DNA of 64,000 nucleotides from the NCBI RefSeq assembly GCF_024494565.1, contig NZ_JANHDN010000007.1, positions 140,497 through 204,496 of the forward strand. The letters are read 5' to 3'. Shown here in pieces: positions 62,998-64,000 of this stretch. Positions within the stretch are counted from its first letter, which is position 1. Every line of letters begins with the position of its first letter. The translations under genes were made by a program, and so were the position numbers. This stretch comes from Halorubrum rutilum. GTDB taxonomy: Archaea; Halobacteriota; Halobacteria; Halobacteriales; Haloferacaceae. The notes under the pieces were generated by a model, which was not told the origin of the DNA, did not search any database, and saw only the letters and a list, made by a program, of their open reading frames with translations.

Positions 62998-63249
62998 ATG
63001 ACGGCATACACCGCGACGGTGACGGTCCGGCTGAAGCGGGGCGTCCTCGATCCCGAGGCCGAGACGACCCAGCGGGCGCTCGAACGCCTCGGGTTCGAGC
63101 TGTCGGACCTGCGGTCGGCCGACCGGTTCGAGGTGGACCTGGAGGCCGCCGACGCCGACGAAGCCGCTGACCGCGCCGACGAGATGGCCGAGCGGCTCCT
63201 CGCGAATCCGACCATCCACGACTACGACGTCGCGGTCGCCGAGCGATGA
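62998..63249 (+). CDS. purS: Phosphoribosylformylglycinamidine synthase subunit PurS
   Basis: The 83-residue protein is a standard PurS: TAYTATVTVRLKRGVLDPEAETTQRALERLGFELSDLRSADRFEVDLEA...ADEMAERLLANPTIHDYDVAV. It helps PurQ and PurL form FGAM from FGAR and glutamine. Its stop overlaps the purQ start by 4 bp. Confidence 0.97.
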   Translation: MTAYTATVTVRLKRGVLDPEAETTQRALERLGFELSDLRSADRFEVDLEAADADEAADRADEMAERLLANPTIHDYDVAVAER

Positions 63250-63923
63250 CGGTCTCGGTGGTTCAGTTCGGCGGTTCGAACTGCGACCGCGACGCGGTCC
63301 GCGCGCTCGACCACCTCGGGGTCGACGCGGAGCGGGTCTGGCACGAGGACGGGCTCCCGGACGACACGGAGGGGATCGTCCTCCCCGGCGGCTTCTCGTA
63401 CGGCGACTACCTGCGCGCCGGGGCGATGGCCGCCCGCGCCCCGATCATGGCCGAGGTCCGGGCCGCGGCCGAGGCGGGCGTCCCCGTGATCGGCGTCTGC
63501 AACGGCGCGCAGATCGGCGCCGAGTCCGGGCTGACGCCCGGCGCGTTCACCACCAACGCCTCCGCGCGGTTCCAGTGCGAGCCGGTCCGCCTGCGCGTCG
63601 AGCGCGCGGACACGCCCTGGACCGCCGCCTACGACGAGGGCGACGTGATCGAGGTCCCCATCGCGCACGGCGAGGGGCGCTTCGAGATCGGCGAGGACGC
63701 GCACGCCGACCTCGTCGCCGACGACCGCGTGCTGTTCCGCTACTGCGACGCCGACGGGAACGTCACCGACGCGGCCAACCCGAACGGCTCCACCGACAAC
63801 GTCGCCGGCGTCCTCGGGGAGCGCGAGACGGTCGCCGTCCTCATGCCCCACCCCGAGCGCGCCACGCTCCCGGACCTCGGTCGGAGCACGGACGGCGCGG
63901 GGATCCTCCGCGCGTTCGCCTGA
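63246..63923 (+). CDS. purQ: Phosphoribosylformylglycinamidine synthase subunit PurQ
   Basis: The 225-residue class I glutamine amidotransferase shows VVQFGGSNCDRDAVRALDHLGVDAERVWHED, LPGGFSYGDYLRAGAMAA, VIGVCNGAQIGAESGLTPGA with the catalytic Cys85, and PIAHGEGRFEI and LMPHPERAT with the catalytic His and Glu. It supplies ammonia from glutamine to PurL. The gene ends 77 bp before the window edge; no further gene is seen there. Confidence 0.97.
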   Translation: MTVSVVQFGGSNCDRDAVRALDHLGVDAERVWHEDGLPDDTEGIVLPGGFSYGDYLRAGAMAARAPIMAEVRAAAEAGVPVIGVCNGAQIGAESGLTPGAFTTNASARFQCEPVRLRVERADTPWTAAYDEGDVIEVPIAHGEGRFEIGEDAHADLVADDRVLFRYCDADGNVTDAANPNGSTDNVAGVLGERETVAVLMPHPERATLPDLGRSTDGAGILRAFA

Positions 63924-64000
63924 CCGGGCCCGCGCCGACCGCTCGCCGCTACCGTTCCCGCACCGGAGCAGAGCGTTCGGCGCCCGCGGGGTCGCCCCCC

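Noticed and set aside
1..64000. CRISPR arrays, rRNA genes, complete insertion sequences, a replication origin
   Set aside because: No regularly spaced repeats, transposase or Cdc6/Orc gene, or rRNA signature was seen by reading; this was not a computed search.

Overview
The window is haloarchaeal chromosome, most like Halorubrum or a close relative. The evidence is the very high G+C, the strongly acidic proteins (D/E-rich, few K), and typical archaeal genes: transcription factor B, topoisomerase VI A and B, a SAMP/UbaA-type ubiquitin-like system, archaeal 3-dehydroquinate synthase II and 2-amino-3,7-dideoxy-heptulosonate synthase. Many genes have a TATA-like box 22-35 nt before the start codon and no clear Shine-Dalgarno sequence, as in leaderless haloarchaeal transcripts. 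No rRNA, tRNA, CRISPR array or full insertion sequence was seen. The species assignment is inference.

Layout. 0-4.4 kb: alpha-glucan utilisation (GH15 fragment divergent from a GH13 amylase and MalQ). 4.4-17 kb: TFB, a Nudix hydrolase, a large coiled-coil protein, PurA, an aldo/keto reductase, an RHH-RelE toxin-antitoxin pair, an AsnC regulator overlapping an aminotransferase, an acyl-CoA dehydrogenase and a soluble histidine kinase. 17-24.9 kb: MsrB, a CDGSH protein, Top6A/B, an SDR, CspA and a decayed MATE transporter. 24.9-34.2 kb: an acetate island with universal stress protein, two-subunit Na+/solute symporter, two acetyl-CoA synthetases and a Bat-type regulator between them. 34-43.5 kb: HflX, threonine aldolase, M32 carboxypeptidase, the two archaeal early-shikimate enzymes and an HTTM membrane protein. 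43.5-46.6 kb: trpCBA, with a TGTACA palindrome over the trpC start. 46.7-58 kb: a sulfur and ubiquitin-like modifier region. 58-64 kb: cytidylate kinase, an Lhr-type helicase, PurU, and PurS-PurQ.

The most interesting part is 47.8-58 kb. It carries a JAMM protease, the E1-like UbaA, a small ubiquitin-fold modifier whose Gly-Gly is followed by one arginine, a PLP cysteine synthase, TusA overlapping a rhodanese, a YeeE/YedE (TsuA-type) transporter, and an exported block of a Tat-lipoprotein beta-propeller, a double rhodanese domain lacking its catalytic cysteine and a second propeller, followed by a DsrE protein. The first two proteins of that block end in short cysteine tails. I read this as a thiosulfate/sulfane-sulfur uptake and relay locus linked to protein modification and tRNA thiolation; that is inference from families and order.

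Inside this region are two inverted copies of a roughly 260-nt element (48401-48655 minus strand, 52118-52391 plus strand). They share an identical 29-nt core and conserved flanks, but at least two hairpins keep perfect pairing with different sequences. This pattern suggests a structured RNA or structured mobile repeat, and it is the main candidate for an undescribed system. Related small palindromic modules interrupt the coding sequences of the acyl-CoA dehydrogenase and TrpA in frame.
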